From Bradyrhizobium manausense (lineage in GTDB: Bacteria > Pseudomonadota > Alphaproteobacteria > Rhizobiales > Xanthobacteraceae): a stretch of 64,000 nucleotides of DNA. Positions 33,201-43,085 of the stretch are shown here, one piece after another; the stretch's first letter is position 1, and every line of letters starts with the position of its first letter. Location of the stretch: the NCBI RefSeq assembly GCF_018129685.1, contig NZ_JAFCLG010000002.1:62001-126000 (forward strand). The letters run 5' to 3'. The translations under genes were made by a program, and so were the position numbers. The notes below the pieces were generated by a model. That model did no database searches and was not told where the DNA came from. It worked only from the letters and a program-made list of their open reading frames with translations.

Positions 33201-34963
33201 TGATGCAGATCAAGATGGCACAGGGTGCCAAGCCCGGCGAAGGCGGTCAGTTGCCCGGCCACAAGGTCGACGCTGTTATCGCCAAGGTGCGTCACTCCAC
33301 GCCGGGCGTCGGGCTGATCTCGCCGCCGCCGCACCACGACATCTACTCGATCGAGGATCTGGCGCAGCTGATCTACGACCTCAAGAACGTCAATCCGACG
33401 GGCGACGTTTCGGTCAAGCTGGTCTCGGAAATCGGCGTCGGCACGGTGGCCGCGGGCGTCGCCAAGGCGCGCGCCGACCATGTCACCATCGCGGGCTTCG
33501 AGGGCGGCACCGGCGCTTCGCCGCTGACCTCGATCAAGCATGCCGGCTCGCCGTGGGAGATTGGCCTTGCCGAAACCCACCAGACGCTGGTGCGCGAGCG
33601 GCTGCGCAGCCGCATCGTAGTCCAGGTCGACGGCGGCTTCCGCACCGGCCGTGACGTCGTGATCGGCGCACTTCTGGGCGCCGACGAGTTCGGCTTCGCC
33701 ACCGCGCCCTTGATCGCGGCCGGCTGCATCATGATGCGCAAGTGCCATCTCAACACCTGCCCGGTCGGCGTCGCCACGCAGGACCCCGTCCTGCGCAAGC
33801 GCTTCACCGGCCAGCCCGAGCACGTGATCAACTACTTCTTCTTCGTCGCGGAGGAAGTCCGCGAGATCATGGCCTCGCTCGGCTTCCGCACCTTCAACGA
33901 GATGATCGGCCAGGTTCAGCTGCTCGACCAGACCAAGCTGGTCGCGCACTGGAAGGCCAAGGGCCTCGACTTCTCCAAGCTGTTCGTCAAGCAGAAGGAG
34001 GAGAAGGGCCAGAAGATCTATCACTCCGAGCGCCAGAACCATCACCTGGAGGCCGTGCTCGACCGCTCGCTGATCGAGAAGGCGCAGCCCGCGCTCGACC
34101 GCGGCGCGCCGGTCAGAATCGAGGCTGCGATCAACAGCACCAACCGCTCCGCGGGCGCGATGCTGTCAGGCGCGGTCGCCAAGATCTACGGCCATGCCGG
34201 CCTGCCGCACGACACGATCCATGTCAGCCTCAAGGGCACCGCCGGCCAGGCCTTCGGTGCGTGGCTCGCCAATGGCGTCACTTTCGAGCTCGAGGGTGAA
34301 GCGAACGACTATGTCGGCAAGGGCCTTTCCGGCGGCAAGATCATCGTCAAGCCGCCGGCCAACAGCAGCATCGTGCCGGAAGAGAGCATCATCGTCGGCA
34401 ACACGGTGATGTACGGCGCCATTCAGGGCGAGTGCTACTTCCGCGGCGTCGCCGGCGAGCGCTTCGCCGTGCGCAACTCGGGTGCGGTCGCCGTCGTCGA
34501 AGGCGCGGGCGATCATTGCTGCGAATACATGACCGGCGGCATCGTGGTCGTGCTCGGCAAGACCGGACGCAATTTCGCGGCCGGCATGTCCGGCGGCATC
34601 GCCTATGTGCTCGACGAGACCGGTGAGTTCGACAAGCTGTGCAACATGGCGATGGTCGAGCTCGAACCGGTGCTGTCGGAAGAGATGATCAATGCCGACA
34701 CCTATCACGCCAGCGGCGATCTCGAGGCGCATGGCCGGGTCGACGTGTTCAAGAACCTGCTCGCCTCCGACGTCGAGCGGCTGCACGTCCTGATCACGCG
34801 CCACGCGAAGGCAACCGGCTCCAAGCGCGCTGCCGACATCCTTGCCAATTGGAAGGAATGGCTGCCAAAATTCCGCAAGGTGATGCCGGTCGAGTACCGG
34901 CGCGCACTGCGCGAATTGGCCGCCAACGCGGACGCCGAGCCGAAAATCGCGATCGGGGCGTAA
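30230..34963 (+). CDS. gltB: Glutamate synthase (NADPH) large subunit
   Basis: A 1577-residue enzyme that moves the amide nitrogen of glutamine to 2-oxoglutarate, giving two glutamates. The class II amidotransferase domain starts at Cys50 in [14 protein letters not shown] after a removable propeptide, with FSTNTFPAW and [10 protein letters not shown] as further motifs. The FMN synthase domain ([33 protein letters not shown]) carries the 3Fe-4S cysteines in [15 protein letters not shown], and the C-terminal domain is the GXGXG beta helix ([11 protein letters not shown]). The length matches the usual 1500-1580 residues. ATG 30230 has GAGAGGA upstream. It acts with gltD downstream. Confidence 0.97.
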   Translation: MNGSQFERANIVAEQLSATVASKTADPIQEHNSRPPAEGLYDPSLEKDSCGVGFIANIKGKKSHEIVSDALSILCNLEHRGAVGADPRAGDGAGILVQIPHAFFSRKAKENKFELPAPGEYAIGALFMPRDTAWRNVIKSIIADQIKAEGLTLLGWRDVPTDNSSLGVTVKPTEPACMQVFIGRNGTAKTEDEFERRLYILRKSISQAIYQRRDRGLAGYYPCSMSCRTVIYKGMFLADQLGKYYRDLHEKDFESALALVHQRFSTNTFPAWSLAHPYRMIAHNGEINTLRGNTNWMAARQASVSSELYGKDINRLWPISYEGQSDTACFDNALEFLVQGGYSLPHAVMMMIPEAWAGNPLMDEKRRAFYEYHAALMEPWDGPAAIAFTDGRQIGATLDRNGLRPARYLVTKDDRIVMASEMGVLTIPEDQIITKWRLQPGKMLLVDLEQGRLIPDDEIKAELARSHPYKEWLERTQIVLEELPKVATTGVRSNLSLLDRQQAFGYSQEDITILMTPMAATGEEAAGSMGNDTPISALSDKAKPLFTYFKQNFAQVTNPPIDPIREELVMSLVSIIGPRPNLFDLQGLATTKRLEARQPILTDADLEKIRSISDVADTHFKSRTLDTTFHAGLGAAGMDQVLDELCARAEAAVREGVNIIILSDRMVGTDRVPIPSLLACASVHHHLIRTGLRTSVGLVVESGEPREVHHFACLAGYGAEAINPYLAFETIIAMKDRLPGSLDDYEIVKRYIKSIGKGLLKVMSKMGISTYQSYCGAQIFDAVGLKADFVAKFFAGTHTRVEGVGLAEIAEEAVRRHADAFGDALVYKTALDVGGEYAYRSRGEDHAWTAESVSLLQHAARGNSLERYRAFAKILNEQSERLLTLRGLFRIKSAEEEKRKPVPLDQVEPAKDIVRRFATGAMSFGSISREAHTTLAIAMNRIGGKSNTGEGGEEADRFKPMPNGDSMRSAIKQVASGRFGVTTEYLVNSDMMQIKMAQGAKPGEGGQLPGHKVDAVIAKVRHSTPGVGLISPPPHHDIYSIEDLAQLIYDLKNVNPTGDVSVKLVSEIGVGTVAAGVAKARADHVTIAGFEGGTGASPLTSIKHAGSPWEIGLAETHQTLVRERLRSRIVVQVDGGFRTGRDVVIGALLGADEFGFATAPLIAAGCIMMRKCHLNTCPVGVATQDPVLRKRFTGQPEHVINYFFFVAEEVREIMASLGFRTFNEMIGQVQLLDQTKLVAHWKAKGLDFSKLFVKQKEEKGQKIYHSERQNHHLEAVLDRSLIEKAQPALDRGAPVRIEAAINSTNRSAGAMLSGAVAKIYGHAGLPHDTIHVSLKGTAGQAFGAWLANGVTFELEGEANDYVGKGLSGGKIIVKPPANSSIVPEESIIVGNTVMYGAIQGECYFRGVAGERFAVRNSGAVAVVEGAGDHCCEYMTGGIVVVLGKTGRNFAAGMSGGIAYVLDETGEFDKLCNMAMVELEPVLSEEMINADTYHASGDLEAHGRVDVFKNLLASDVERLHVLITRHAKATGSKRAADILANWKEWLPKFRKVMPVEYRRALRELAANADAEPKIAIGA

Positions 34964-34971
34964 AGCATCAC

Positions 34972-35092
34972 ACCCCGTCATTGCGAGCGAAGCGAAGCAA
35001 TCCAGACTTTCTTCTCGGATACACTGGATTGCTTCGTCGCTTCAGTGCAAAATTGCGTAGCAATTTTGTCACGAGCTCCTCGCAATGACGAC
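34972..35092. repeat. Palindromic repeat between gltB and gltD
   Basis: The outer arms CCGTCATTGCGAGCGAAGCG and CTCGCAATGACG are complementary, and GAAGCAATCCA/TGGATTGCTTC form an inner pair; a further hairpin AAAATTGCGTAGCAATTTT lies on the right. It fills most of the 171 bp between the two genes, so it would be transcribed if they are one operon and may set the ratio of the subunits. This is a well-known repeat type in Bradyrhizobium genomes. Confidence 0.75.
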
Positions 35093-35134
35093 GAGAAGCA
35101 ACAAACGAATTAAGCGGCAGGGACTTCGGGTTTA

Positions 35135-36586
<1,452 letters not shown>

Positions 36587-36614
36587 CTGCTCGGCTCGCT
36601 GCCAGACTTACGAA

Positions 36615-36720
36615 AGGTGTCATCGCCCGCGAAAGCGGGCGATCCAGTATTCCAGAGACGTCAAACGTATACGGATAGGCCGCAGCGTACTGGATGCCCC
36701 GCCTTCGCGGGGCATGACGA
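36615..36720. repeat. Palindromic intergenic repeat after gltD
   Basis: TGTCATCGCCCGCGAAAGCG with GCGGGCGATCCAGTA on the left is answered by TACTGGATGCCCCGCCTTCG and GCGGGGCATGACGA on the right, giving a long imperfect palindrome with internal hairpins. Similar elements end other genes in this window. Confidence 0.7.
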
Positions 36721-36749
36721 CGGAAATAGTGGCGCCTCTGGACCCGCAC

Positions 36750-37157
36750 ATGCCCAAATATCACGCCATCGAACAGCCCCTTGCGATCAAGACGAGCTTG
36801 AGTGATCTCATCGCCTTGACTTGGGAAGCCCTGGGTATACGCGCCGACTTTGCGGTTCCGGAGGACGAATTGCGGGCTATCACGGTTCGGTTCGACAGGA
36901 CTCACGTCGTTCGAATTTTGGACGAAATGGCGCTTAGCACCGAAGCCGAGGATACGCCGTCTGAGGGACTGCTCGCCGAGCACTTCGCATATCTGGTCGA
37001 GGACTCATCGTTCTGGAAGTCACAATCTGAAGCGCTCAAGCTCGTTCACAGCAATGCTCGCCACTATCGCTTTGTCACCGGCTGGACATGCCTTGACGTC
37101 GTTTCAGACGAAGAGCCAGTCATCACAGTGACCACGCGAAAGCCGGACCGTAGCTAG
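36750..37157 (+). CDS. Small protein of unknown function
   Basis: A 135-residue, soluble, acidic protein (MPKYHAIEQPLAIKTSLSDL ... VITVTTRKPDRS) with no signal peptide, membrane helix or recognised domain. An in-frame ATG at 36714 lies inside the palindromic repeat, so the start at 36750 is preferred. Its codons are less GC-biased than those of its neighbours, and it sits isolated between a repeat and a convergent gene, which could mean recent acquisition. Function unknown. Confidence 0.6.
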   Translation: MPKYHAIEQPLAIKTSLSDLIALTWEALGIRADFAVPEDELRAITVRFDRTHVVRILDEMALSTEAEDTPSEGLLAEHFAYLVEDSSFWKSQSEALKLVHSNARHYRFVTGWTCLDVVSDEEPVITVTTRKPDRS

Positions 37158-37180
37158 CTAATTAGCAACGAAGACGCGCT

Positions 37181-38926
37181 TTAATTCTGCAGCCTCACCC
37201 CGACCATCACCACCGTCCCCTGCGAGCTCGACCCCGGCTGGTTCGAGTCCAGGATGTCGTGACGCAGCGAGCCCTTGATCCAGATGTTGCGGTTGAGCTT
37301 GTAGATCAAATCGCCTTCGATCGAGTAGGTCTTGTCGTTGCGATTCTGGCCCTGATAGTCGTAGGTGCCGTAGGTGAACTTGCCGATCGCCGTGAGCCAG
37401 CGGCGGAAGTCGTGGTCGACTTCGGCCGCGTAGGTGTGCACCAGCACGCCGGAGGAGCCGGGGATGGTGGTTTCCGCGATCTGGGTGTCGGTGTTGAATT
37501 TCACCGTCGTCAGCCCGCTCGCGTTCCAGATCAGCGAGCCCGAGGTCAGGAAGCCCGAGAGCTGGCTGAGGCGCGGATCGACATAGTTGCGTGCGGAATA
37601 GCCTATCGAGACTTCGCCGGTGAGGATGCGGGTGAACTCGAAGGACGAGCCGACCTTGGCGTAGCCGCCGGTTGAATCGCGCAAATAGCCGTTGCGATCG
37701 GCGGCCTGGTCGTGAATGCGGTTGTCGCCCTGGATCTCGACGAAGGGCTTCAGGCCCGGCTTCAGGTCGTAAGAGAATCGTCCGACACCGCCATACTGGT
37801 TGAAGTCGCGGTCGTCGTTGCTGAAGGTCGAGCCGTCGGTGAGCTTGGAGTCGGTATAGGCGGTGCGATCGATCGTCGCGCCGGCCGCGACCTGGAAGCG
37901 GTTGAAGGTCTGGTCGAAGCCGAAGGTGCCGCCATAGGTGGCGTAGATGGGATATTTTTGCAGGCCGGCCTGCACGTTCGGGCTGCCGGGATTGTCGGTG
38001 GCGAGCCGCAGCCGGAATTGCGAGGTCAGCTTGAGATCGCGATCGACGTCGAAGCGGCCGTCGACATGGCCGGTGAAATCGGGGCGATTGATCTCGACAG
38101 GCGACGGCGAGGCAAGGCCGTCGATGGTCGCCGGCATGTTGTTGGTGTAGCCGTTGAACGAGCCGCGCAAATCGGCGACCAGCGCGTGGCGTTCCCAATC
38201 GGACATCACGAGGAGATCAGGCGCGACGACAACGACCGGCGAGCCGACCGGCTTTTGCAGGCGCGCGGGGTTGGTGTCGTAACCGGTGGAGAGTTCGAGC
38301 CCGCCCTTGATCAGGAAGCTGCCGGCGTAATCGCCGACCGCGCCGAAAGCGTCGTCGTCGGCCTTGAGGCGACGGCGCTGCGGCTGGCCGGGCACAGTGC
38401 CCGCCATGGCCGGCGGCACCGGCGTCTTGTTCGCGGTCTCCGACGGCGGCGGCGCGATGCGCGGCGGACCAAGCGTGGAGACGGGCGGCGTTGCGGGCGG
38501 CACCGGCGAGCCGGGGCCGGCGGCCTTCTTCGGCTTCGGCTGGCCGGGGTAGAGCTTGGGCTGCTGGCGCTTGCGATTGAGCGAGTCGTAGCCGGAACTG
38601 CTCGCGCCGTTGGCGGCGGGCAGGCCATAGGTTGGGACCTGACCGATGCGTGACGCCGCGGGTGTGTCGCTTTTCCTGCGCGGATCGTCGTTGGGATCCG
38701 GCGGCTGCGGGATCGCGTCCGACGGAGCCTGCAGCACACCGGCCGTGCGGCGCGTGGGAAGCGTGTCAGGCGAGACGAAGCCGCCGCGGTTGGGATTGAA
38801 CAGGTCGGGCGTGACGCTCTGGGCCGCCGCCGGAGCGTTCTCAAGCGCGATCAGCAGCAGGCATGGCAAAGCGGCGCGAAAGACGTACGCGCGACGGCTC
38901 CGGCCCCTACCTGGAGGCGACCCCAC
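37181..38926 (-). CDS. Outer-membrane beta-barrel protein
   Basis: A 581-residue exported protein. A signal peptide (FRAALPCLLLIALENAPAAA) is followed by a Pro-rich disordered part (about 40-180) and a barrel of alternating strands (about 190-581), for example GGLELSTGYDTNPARL, TGHVDGRFDVDRDLKLTSQF and GEVSIGYSARNYVD, ending in VMVGVRLQN. The pattern fits BBP2-type outer-membrane proteins often found with surface-polysaccharide genes. The divergent KpsF-type gene supports a cell-envelope role. The substrate is unknown. Confidence 0.85.
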   Translation of the reverse strand: MGSPPGRGRSRRAYVFRAALPCLLLIALENAPAAAQSVTPDLFNPNRGGFVSPDTLPTRRTAGVLQAPSDAIPQPPDPNDDPRRKSDTPAASRIGQVPTYGLPAANGASSSGYDSLNRKRQQPKLYPGQPKPKKAAGPGSPVPPATPPVSTLGPPRIAPPPSETANKTPVPPAMAGTVPGQPQRRRLKADDDAFGAVGDYAGSFLIKGGLELSTGYDTNPARLQKPVGSPVVVVAPDLLVMSDWERHALVADLRGSFNGYTNNMPATIDGLASPSPVEINRPDFTGHVDGRFDVDRDLKLTSQFRLRLATDNPGSPNVQAGLQKYPIYATYGGTFGFDQTFNRFQVAAGATIDRTAYTDSKLTDGSTFSNDDRDFNQYGGVGRFSYDLKPGLKPFVEIQGDNRIHDQAADRNGYLRDSTGGYAKVGSSFEFTRILTGEVSIGYSARNYVDPRLSQLSGFLTSGSLIWNASGLTTVKFNTDTQIAETTIPGSSGVLVHTYAAEVDHDFRRWLTAIGKFTYGTYDYQGQNRNDKTYSIEGDLIYKLNRNIWIKGSLRHDILDSNQPGSSSQGTVVMVGVRLQN

Positions 38927-39117
38927 GATGGAATAACTCCAACGAAATCAAACACTTCGTCGATGACCTCCGCGACCTCGCGGGAACCATCGTTAATGGA
39001 GTTAAAACAATTATGGTTAATGACCCGTTGAGGGCGATGGCGGTCGCGTCGCCTCAACCGCCGGGGCGTGCTAAGGAGGCGTCAAAGGGCCGACGCCCCT
39101 CCTCCCTGGATCCAGAC

Positions 39118-40125
39118 ATGCCGAGTTCGAAACCGCTGATGACCTCATCATCCGGCCCCACCCCCGCCAGCGTCGAATCCGCGCTCCGCACGCTGGAGAC
39201 GGAGAGCGGCGGCATCAACGCGCTCGCAGCCGCCCTGCGCGGCCCGCTGGGCGAGTCCTTTGCCAAAGCGGTCGACCTGATCCGCAACGCCAAGGGCCGG
39301 GTCATCGTCACGGGCCTCGGCAAATCAGGCCACATGGCGCGCAAGATCGCGGCGACCCTGGCCTCGACGGGTACGCCGGCCTTCTTCGTTCACACCGCTG
39401 AAGCCGCCCATGGCGACCTCGGGATGATCACCACCGACGACGTCATCATGGCGCTGTCCTGGTCCGGCGAGCAGCCGGAGATGAAGACGCTGGTGAACTA
39501 TTCGGCGCGCTTTGCGATCCCGATGATCGCGGTGACGTCGAATGCGGCCTCGTCGCTTGGCCAAGCCGCCGACATCGTGATCGAGTTGCCGAAGGCGCGC
39601 GAGGCGTGTCCGCACAATCTGGCGCCGACCACCTCGACCATGATGCAGGTTGCGATCGGCGATGCCATTGCGATCGCGCTGCTCGAAGGCCGCGGCTTCA
39701 CGGCGCTGGAGTTCGCGCATTTCCACCCCGGCGGCAAGCTGGGGGCGATGCTCAAATACGTCCGCGACTACATGCGTACCGGCGCGGAGATCCCGGTCAA
39801 GCCGCTCGGCACCAAAATGTCGGACGCGATCATGGAGATGTCGGCGAAGGGGCTCGGCTGCGTCTGCATCGTCAACGATGCGAACGCGGCGGTCGGGATC
39901 ATCACCGACGGCGATCTGCGCCGCCACATGCGGCCTGACCTGCTGACAGTGTCGGTCGACGACATCATGACGAAGCAGCCGAAGACCGTGCCCCCCTCGA
40001 TGCTGGCGACCGAGATGATCGAGGTGCTGAACACCCGCAAGATCACGACGCTGGTCGTGACCGAGGCGGACGAGGTGGTGGGGATCGTGCACCTGCACGA
40101 TCTTTTGCGCGCCGGTGTGGCGTAG
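39118..40125 (+). CDS. kpsF: KpsF/GutQ family arabinose-5-phosphate isomerase
   Basis: A 335-residue isomerase converting ribulose-5-phosphate into arabinose-5-phosphate, the first step to Kdo for lipopolysaccharide. The SIS domain (about 45-180: GRVIVTGLGKSGHMARKIAA, FFVHTAEAAHGDLGMI, ALSWSGEQPE) is followed by two CBS domains (about 215-330: VCIVNDANAAVGIITDGDLR and TLVVTEADEVVGIVHLHDLL). In-frame upstream starts exist at 38863 and 39013; 39118 is chosen because it gives the family length and avoids overlap with the divergent barrel gene, although its ribosome site is weak. Three GTTAA motifs at about 38992-39021 lie in the probable promoter. Confidence 0.88.
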   Translation: MPSSKPLMTSSSGPTPASVESALRTLETESGGINALAAALRGPLGESFAKAVDLIRNAKGRVIVTGLGKSGHMARKIAATLASTGTPAFFVHTAEAAHGDLGMITTDDVIMALSWSGEQPEMKTLVNYSARFAIPMIAVTSNAASSLGQAADIVIELPKAREACPHNLAPTTSTMMQVAIGDAIAIALLEGRGFTALEFAHFHPGGKLGAMLKYVRDYMRTGAEIPVKPLGTKMSDAIMEMSAKGLGCVCIVNDANAAVGIITDGDLRRHMRPDLLTVSVDDIMTKQPKTVPPSMLATEMIEVLNTRKITTLVVTEADEVVGIVHLHDLLRAGVA

Positions 40126-40137
40126 TTTCAAGCACAG

Positions 40138-40215
40138 TCATTCCGGGGCGATGCGAAGCATCGAACCCGGAATCTCGAGATTCCGGGTTCACGCTTTGCG
40201 TGCTCCGGAATGACA
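40138..40215. repeat. Palindromic intergenic repeat
   Basis: CATTCCGGGGCGATGCGAAG on the left and GTGCTCCGGAATGAC on the right are the outer arms; CCCGGAATCTCGAGATTCCGGG is an inner perfect palindrome centred near 40180. The ends resemble the element at 60034-60157. It separates two convergent genes. Confidence 0.75.
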
Positions 40216-40222
40216 GCGAGCA

Positions 40223-40774
40223 CTACCCCGGAAACCGCGCGGCCTTCTCTTCCAGCGGCAGCTTCAGCCCGTTGGCCAGATACGACACCGTGCGATAGAA
40301 CCCGCACAGCAGCATGATCTCCAGGATCTGCGCCTCGTCGTAATGCGCCGAGAGCGCGGCGAACTCGTCGTCGGTGAACGTCGCTCTTGTGTGCAGCGCG
40401 TCCACCGCAGCGATCAGGGCCTGCTCGGCCAGCGACCAGCAAGCCGAAGTCGCATCGCCCTCGACCGTCGCGCGGACCTCGTCCTCGCTGAGCCTGGCCG
40501 GGCCCGCGAAGATCGCGACATGGACGCCCCATTCATATTCGCATTTATTCAGCGCGCAGGTGCGGTTGATGACGATCTCGCGCTGGCGCAGCGGCAACGG
40601 ACCCGGATCGAGGAGGCCGCCGGCGCGAAATTTCTCCCAGGCGCGGGTGTGGCCGGCCATCACCCGGAACAGCACCAGCGGCGGTGCGCCGCGCATGATG
40701 CGGTCGAACTGCGCCTGGATCTCCTGGGTATAAGGCGGCGCGAGCGGGGCGATACGCGGCGTCGGGGATGACAT
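40223..40774 (-). CDS. Carboxymuconolactone decarboxylase (AhpD-like) family protein
   Basis: A 183-residue protein of the CMD/AhpD fold. The typical motif is REIVINRTCALNKCEYEWGVH, with two Cys and His of the possible redox site, and the C-terminal LEIMLLCGFYRTVSYLANGL helix is typical. Members act as peroxidases or lactone decarboxylases. The gene is divergent from an HxlR regulator with two operator palindromes between them, so it is probably controlled by that regulator in response to a reactive or toxic compound. Confidence 0.88.
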   Translation of the reverse strand: MSSPTPRIAPLAPPYTQEIQAQFDRIMRGAPPLVLFRVMAGHTRAWEKFRAGGLLDPGPLPLRQREIVINRTCALNKCEYEWGVHVAIFAGPARLSEDEVRATVEGDATSACWSLAEQALIAAVDALHTRATFTDDEFAALSAHYDEAQILEIMLLCGFYRTVSYLANGLKLPLEEKAARFPG

Positions 40775-40786
40775 GGGCGTCCTTTT

Positions 40787-40827
40787 TGCTACAATTATTG
40801 TAGCATTACGCTACATTATCCGTAGCA
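40787..40827. promoter_or_regulatory. Double operator between the CMD-family gene and the HxlR regulator
   Basis: A perfect 9-1-9 palindrome TGCTACAATTATTGTAGCA (40787-40805) is followed by a second, imperfect copy CGCTACATTATCCGTAGCA (40809-40827). The centres are 22 bp apart, so two dimers would bind on the same face. The sites are 12-53 bp upstream of the CMD-family start and 18-59 bp upstream of the regulator start, placing them over both promoters. HxlR proteins bind such dyads. Confidence 0.8.
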
Positions 40828-40845
40828 AGACGCAAGAGGGTTGCG

Positions 40846-41166
40846 ATGGCGAAGCAGGCAGCATCAGGGAAAGTCCGCGGCTCGCGGTCCGGCCGGCCAG
40901 TCATGGCGCTGCTCGACCTGCTCGGCCGGCGCTGGGCCTTGCGAATCCTGTGGGAGCTGCGCGAGGAGCCCCTCACCTCGCGCGCGCTGCGCACGGCCTG
41001 CGACGAAGCTTCGCCGACGGTGCTGCAGGCTCGGCTGACGGAATTGCGCGGGGCGGGGTTCGTGGAGCTCGGCGAAGGCGGCGGCTATGCGCTGACGGCG
41101 CTTGGGCGGGAGCTGTGCGAGATGGTCATGCCGCTGCTCCGGTTTGCGGAGCGGTGGAAGAGGTAG
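40846..41166 (+). CDS. HxlR-family winged-helix transcriptional regulator
   Basis: A 106-residue regulator with the HxlR fold: LLDLLGRRWALRILWELREE, then TSRALRTACDEASPTVLQAR (recognition helix) and LTELRGAGFVELGEGGGYAL (wing). No Cys is present, so it is not a YodB/HypR-type thiol sensor. It is divergent from the CMD-family gene over a double operator and probably represses both. GCAAGAGGGTTGCG lies before the ATG at 40846. The inducer is unknown. Confidence 0.9.
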   Translation: MAKQAASGKVRGSRSGRPVMALLDLLGRRWALRILWELREEPLTSRALRTACDEASPTVLQARLTELRGAGFVELGEGGGYALTALGRELCEMVMPLLRFAERWKR

Positions 41167-41199
41167 GGCCTCGCTTACCCTCCCCTGGAGGGTTGAAAG

Positions 41200-41643
41200 C
41201 TACGCCGCCGCCACCGTCAGATTGGCGCCATCCACCTGCACCACCTTCACCCTTGTCCCCGCCGGCGTGTCCGGACCCGCGACGCGCCACACCGTGTCGC
41301 CGATGCGCATGGTGCCGTTGCCGTCGATGATCGGCTTCTCCAGCGTGAATTCGCGGCCGAGCAGCGCCTCGGTGCGCTTGTTGAGGAAGGGGCTGGCGTT
41401 TTCATCCGGCTTCGACCGGGCGAGCCGACGCCAGACTGGCACGGCGGCAGCGGCGAACACCGCGAACATCACGAGCTGGATCTGCCAGGAGATGACGGTC
41501 GCGAACGAGATCAGGCCGACCAGCAATGCCGCAAGCCCGAGCCAGAACAGGAACACGCCCGGCGCGATCACCTCCAGCGCCATCAGGATGAAGCCGAAGA
41601 TCAGCCAGTTCCAGGTGCCGAGCGATACGAACATGTCGGTCAT
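41200..41643 (-). CDS. nfeD: NfeD-family membrane protein
   Basis: A 147-residue short-form NfeD protein: three hydrophobic helices (NWLIFGFILMALEVIAPGVF, ALLVGLISFATVISW, LVMFAVFAAAAVPVW) and a C-terminal OB-like domain (LLGREFTLEKPIIDGNGTMR). NfeD works with SPFH proteins in membrane microdomains; the SPFH gene lies directly upstream on the same strand (113 bp, with a palindromic repeat between). Confidence 0.9.
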   Translation of the reverse strand: MTDMFVSLGTWNWLIFGFILMALEVIAPGVFLFWLGLAALLVGLISFATVISWQIQLVMFAVFAAAAVPVWRRLARSKPDENASPFLNKRTEALLGREFTLEKPIIDGNGTMRIGDTVWRVAGPDTPAGTRVKVVQVDGANLTVAAA

Positions 41644-41655
41644 GACACGACCTCT

Positions 41656-41752
41656 TTATAGTGGCGCATGCCCTTGCCGGAAAACCGGTCTCCGCTTTTC
41701 CGGCGCATGCGCTTGATAGTGCCGCATGACCTTATCAGAAGATCATGCGCCG
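41656..41752. repeat. Palindromic repeat of the CCGGAAAACCGG type
   Basis: GCATGCCCTTGCCGGAAAAC and CGGTCTCCGCTTTTCCGGCG fold on each other (CCGGAAAA/TTTTCCGG), and related GCATGA halves follow at 41723-41751. This is a frequent intergenic element in Rhizobiales. It sits between the SPFH and nfeD genes, so it would be part of their shared transcript. Confidence 0.7.
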
Positions 41753-41756
41753 TTCC

Positions 41757-42761
41757 TTATCCCTGCCGCGGCGGGACCGTTGGAGGCGTGCCGCCGGCCG
41801 GCGGCACCGAGCCGGTACGGCGCGCCGCCGCGGACGCGGACGCCGCGCTTTCGCCGAACGTCGCCTTCGCGATCTCGCCGATGCCGGCGAGCGAACCGAG
41901 CATGCTGGTCGCTTCCATCGGCAACATGATGAGCTTCTGGTTCGGCGCATCCGCGAACTGGCCGAACGCCTTGATATATTTGTCCGCGATGAAGTAATTC
42001 AGCGCCGCGACGTCGCCCTTGGCGATGGCCTCGCTGACCATCTGCGTCGCCTTGGCCTCGGCTTCGGCGGACCGCTCGCGCGCTTCGGCATCGCGGAACG
42101 CAGCTTCCTTGCGGCCCTCGGCCTGAAGGATCTGGCCCTGCTTGGCGCCTTCGGCGCGCAGGATCTCGGACTGGCGCTGGCCTTCCGCGGCCAGAATGTC
42201 GGCGCGCTTGACGCGCTCGGCCTTCATCTGCCGGCCCATGGCTTCGACGAGGTCGGCCGGCGGCACGATGTCCTTGATCTCGATGCGGTTGACCTTCAGG
42301 CCCCACGGCGAGACCGCAGCGTCGACGACGCGCAACAGGCGCTCGTTGATCTCGTCGCGGTGCGACAGCACCTGGTCGAGATCCATCGCGCCCATCACCG
42401 AGCGGATGTTGGTCATGGTCAGGACGGTGATGGCCTGGGTGAGGTTGGAGACCTCGTAGCTCGCCTTCGCTGCATCGAACACCTGATAGAAGGCAACGCC
42501 GTCCACGGTCACGGTGGCGTTGTCCTTGGTGATCACCTCCTGCTCGGGGATGTCGATCACCTGCTCCATCATGTTGATCTTGCGTCCGACGCGATCGAAA
42601 TAGGGCACGATCAGATTGAGCCCGGGGCTCAGCGTCTGGGTGTACTTGCCGAACCGTTCGATGGTCCAGTCATAGCCCTGCGGCACCGTCTTCACGCCGG
42701 CAATCAGCGTGACGATGACGAGCAGCACCAGCACAATCGCGAAAATATCGAAACCGCTCAT
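41757..42761 (-). CDS. qmcA: SPFH/Band 7 (stomatin, QmcA-like) membrane protein
   Basis: A 334-residue protein with one N-terminal membrane helix (IFAIVLVLLVIVTLIAGVK), the SPFH domain (about 28-210: VPQGYDWTIERFGKYTQTLS, NATVTVDGVAFYQVFDAAKA, PWGLKVNRIEIKDIVPP) and a long Ala/Glu coiled coil (about 190-265, AEGQRQSEILRAEGAKQGQ). A low-complexity Ala/Pro tail ends it. GGAGGAT precedes the ATG. It scaffolds membrane microdomains and may control FtsH-type proteolysis; the partner NfeD is encoded next. Confidence 0.92.
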   Translation of the reverse strand: MSGFDIFAIVLVLLVIVTLIAGVKTVPQGYDWTIERFGKYTQTLSPGLNLIVPYFDRVGRKINMMEQVIDIPEQEVITKDNATVTVDGVAFYQVFDAAKASYEVSNLTQAITVLTMTNIRSVMGAMDLDQVLSHRDEINERLLRVVDAAVSPWGLKVNRIEIKDIVPPADLVEAMGRQMKAERVKRADILAAEGQRQSEILRAEGAKQGQILQAEGRKEAAFRDAEARERSAEAEAKATQMVSEAIAKGDVAALNYFIADKYIKAFGQFADAPNQKLIMLPMEATSMLGSLAGIGEIAKATFGESAASASAAARRTGSVPPAGGTPPTVPPRQG

Positions 42762-42968
42762 ATATCCTCCAAGGCGGGAAACAGGCCTTTACCGCGCAGT
42801 CATTGGTCGGGACCACGACCCTACCGGTTCAGCGGTCGCTTTTCACGTCAGCATTCGCGCGTTTCTGAACAAGGCGCACGGAGCGAGAACGGTCACGATT
42901 ATGTATTCGCGAAGGGCTCTTGAAAGCGTAGGGACGCAGTCCCAACGGCAAACGTTAAGATTTGCGCC

Positions 42969-43085
42969 CTACTCGACGACGTCGTGTGCGATTGCGAGCA
43001 GGCTCGCCGGGATCGTGATACCCATGGCCCTGGCGCTCTTCAGGTTGATGACGAGCTCGAACCTGGTGGGATTAGGAGCGCCCAT
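42969..43085 (-). pseudogene. C-terminal remnant of an ABC-type substrate-binding protein gene
   Basis: After the hemH stop (overlap TGATG) a short frame encodes [20 protein letters not shown] and [13 protein letters not shown], then a stop. This is the characteristic C-terminal end of the ABC transporter substrate-binding proteins of the TrpX-like family (usually [17 protein letters not shown] followed by a LLARADEVIE-type end), which are about 330 residues long and very numerous in Bradyrhizobium. No other part of such a gene is present, so it looks like the end left by a deletion. Confidence 0.75.

Noticed and set aside
30326..34045. A minus-strand open frame of 1239 codons opposite gltB
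   Set aside because: Antisense shadow of gltB; no recognisable domain and an implausible amino-acid make-up.
38990..39025. CtrA-binding site upstream of kpsF
   Set aside because: Three GTTAA motifs occur, but spacings of 5 and 11 bases do not match TTAA-N7-TTAA.
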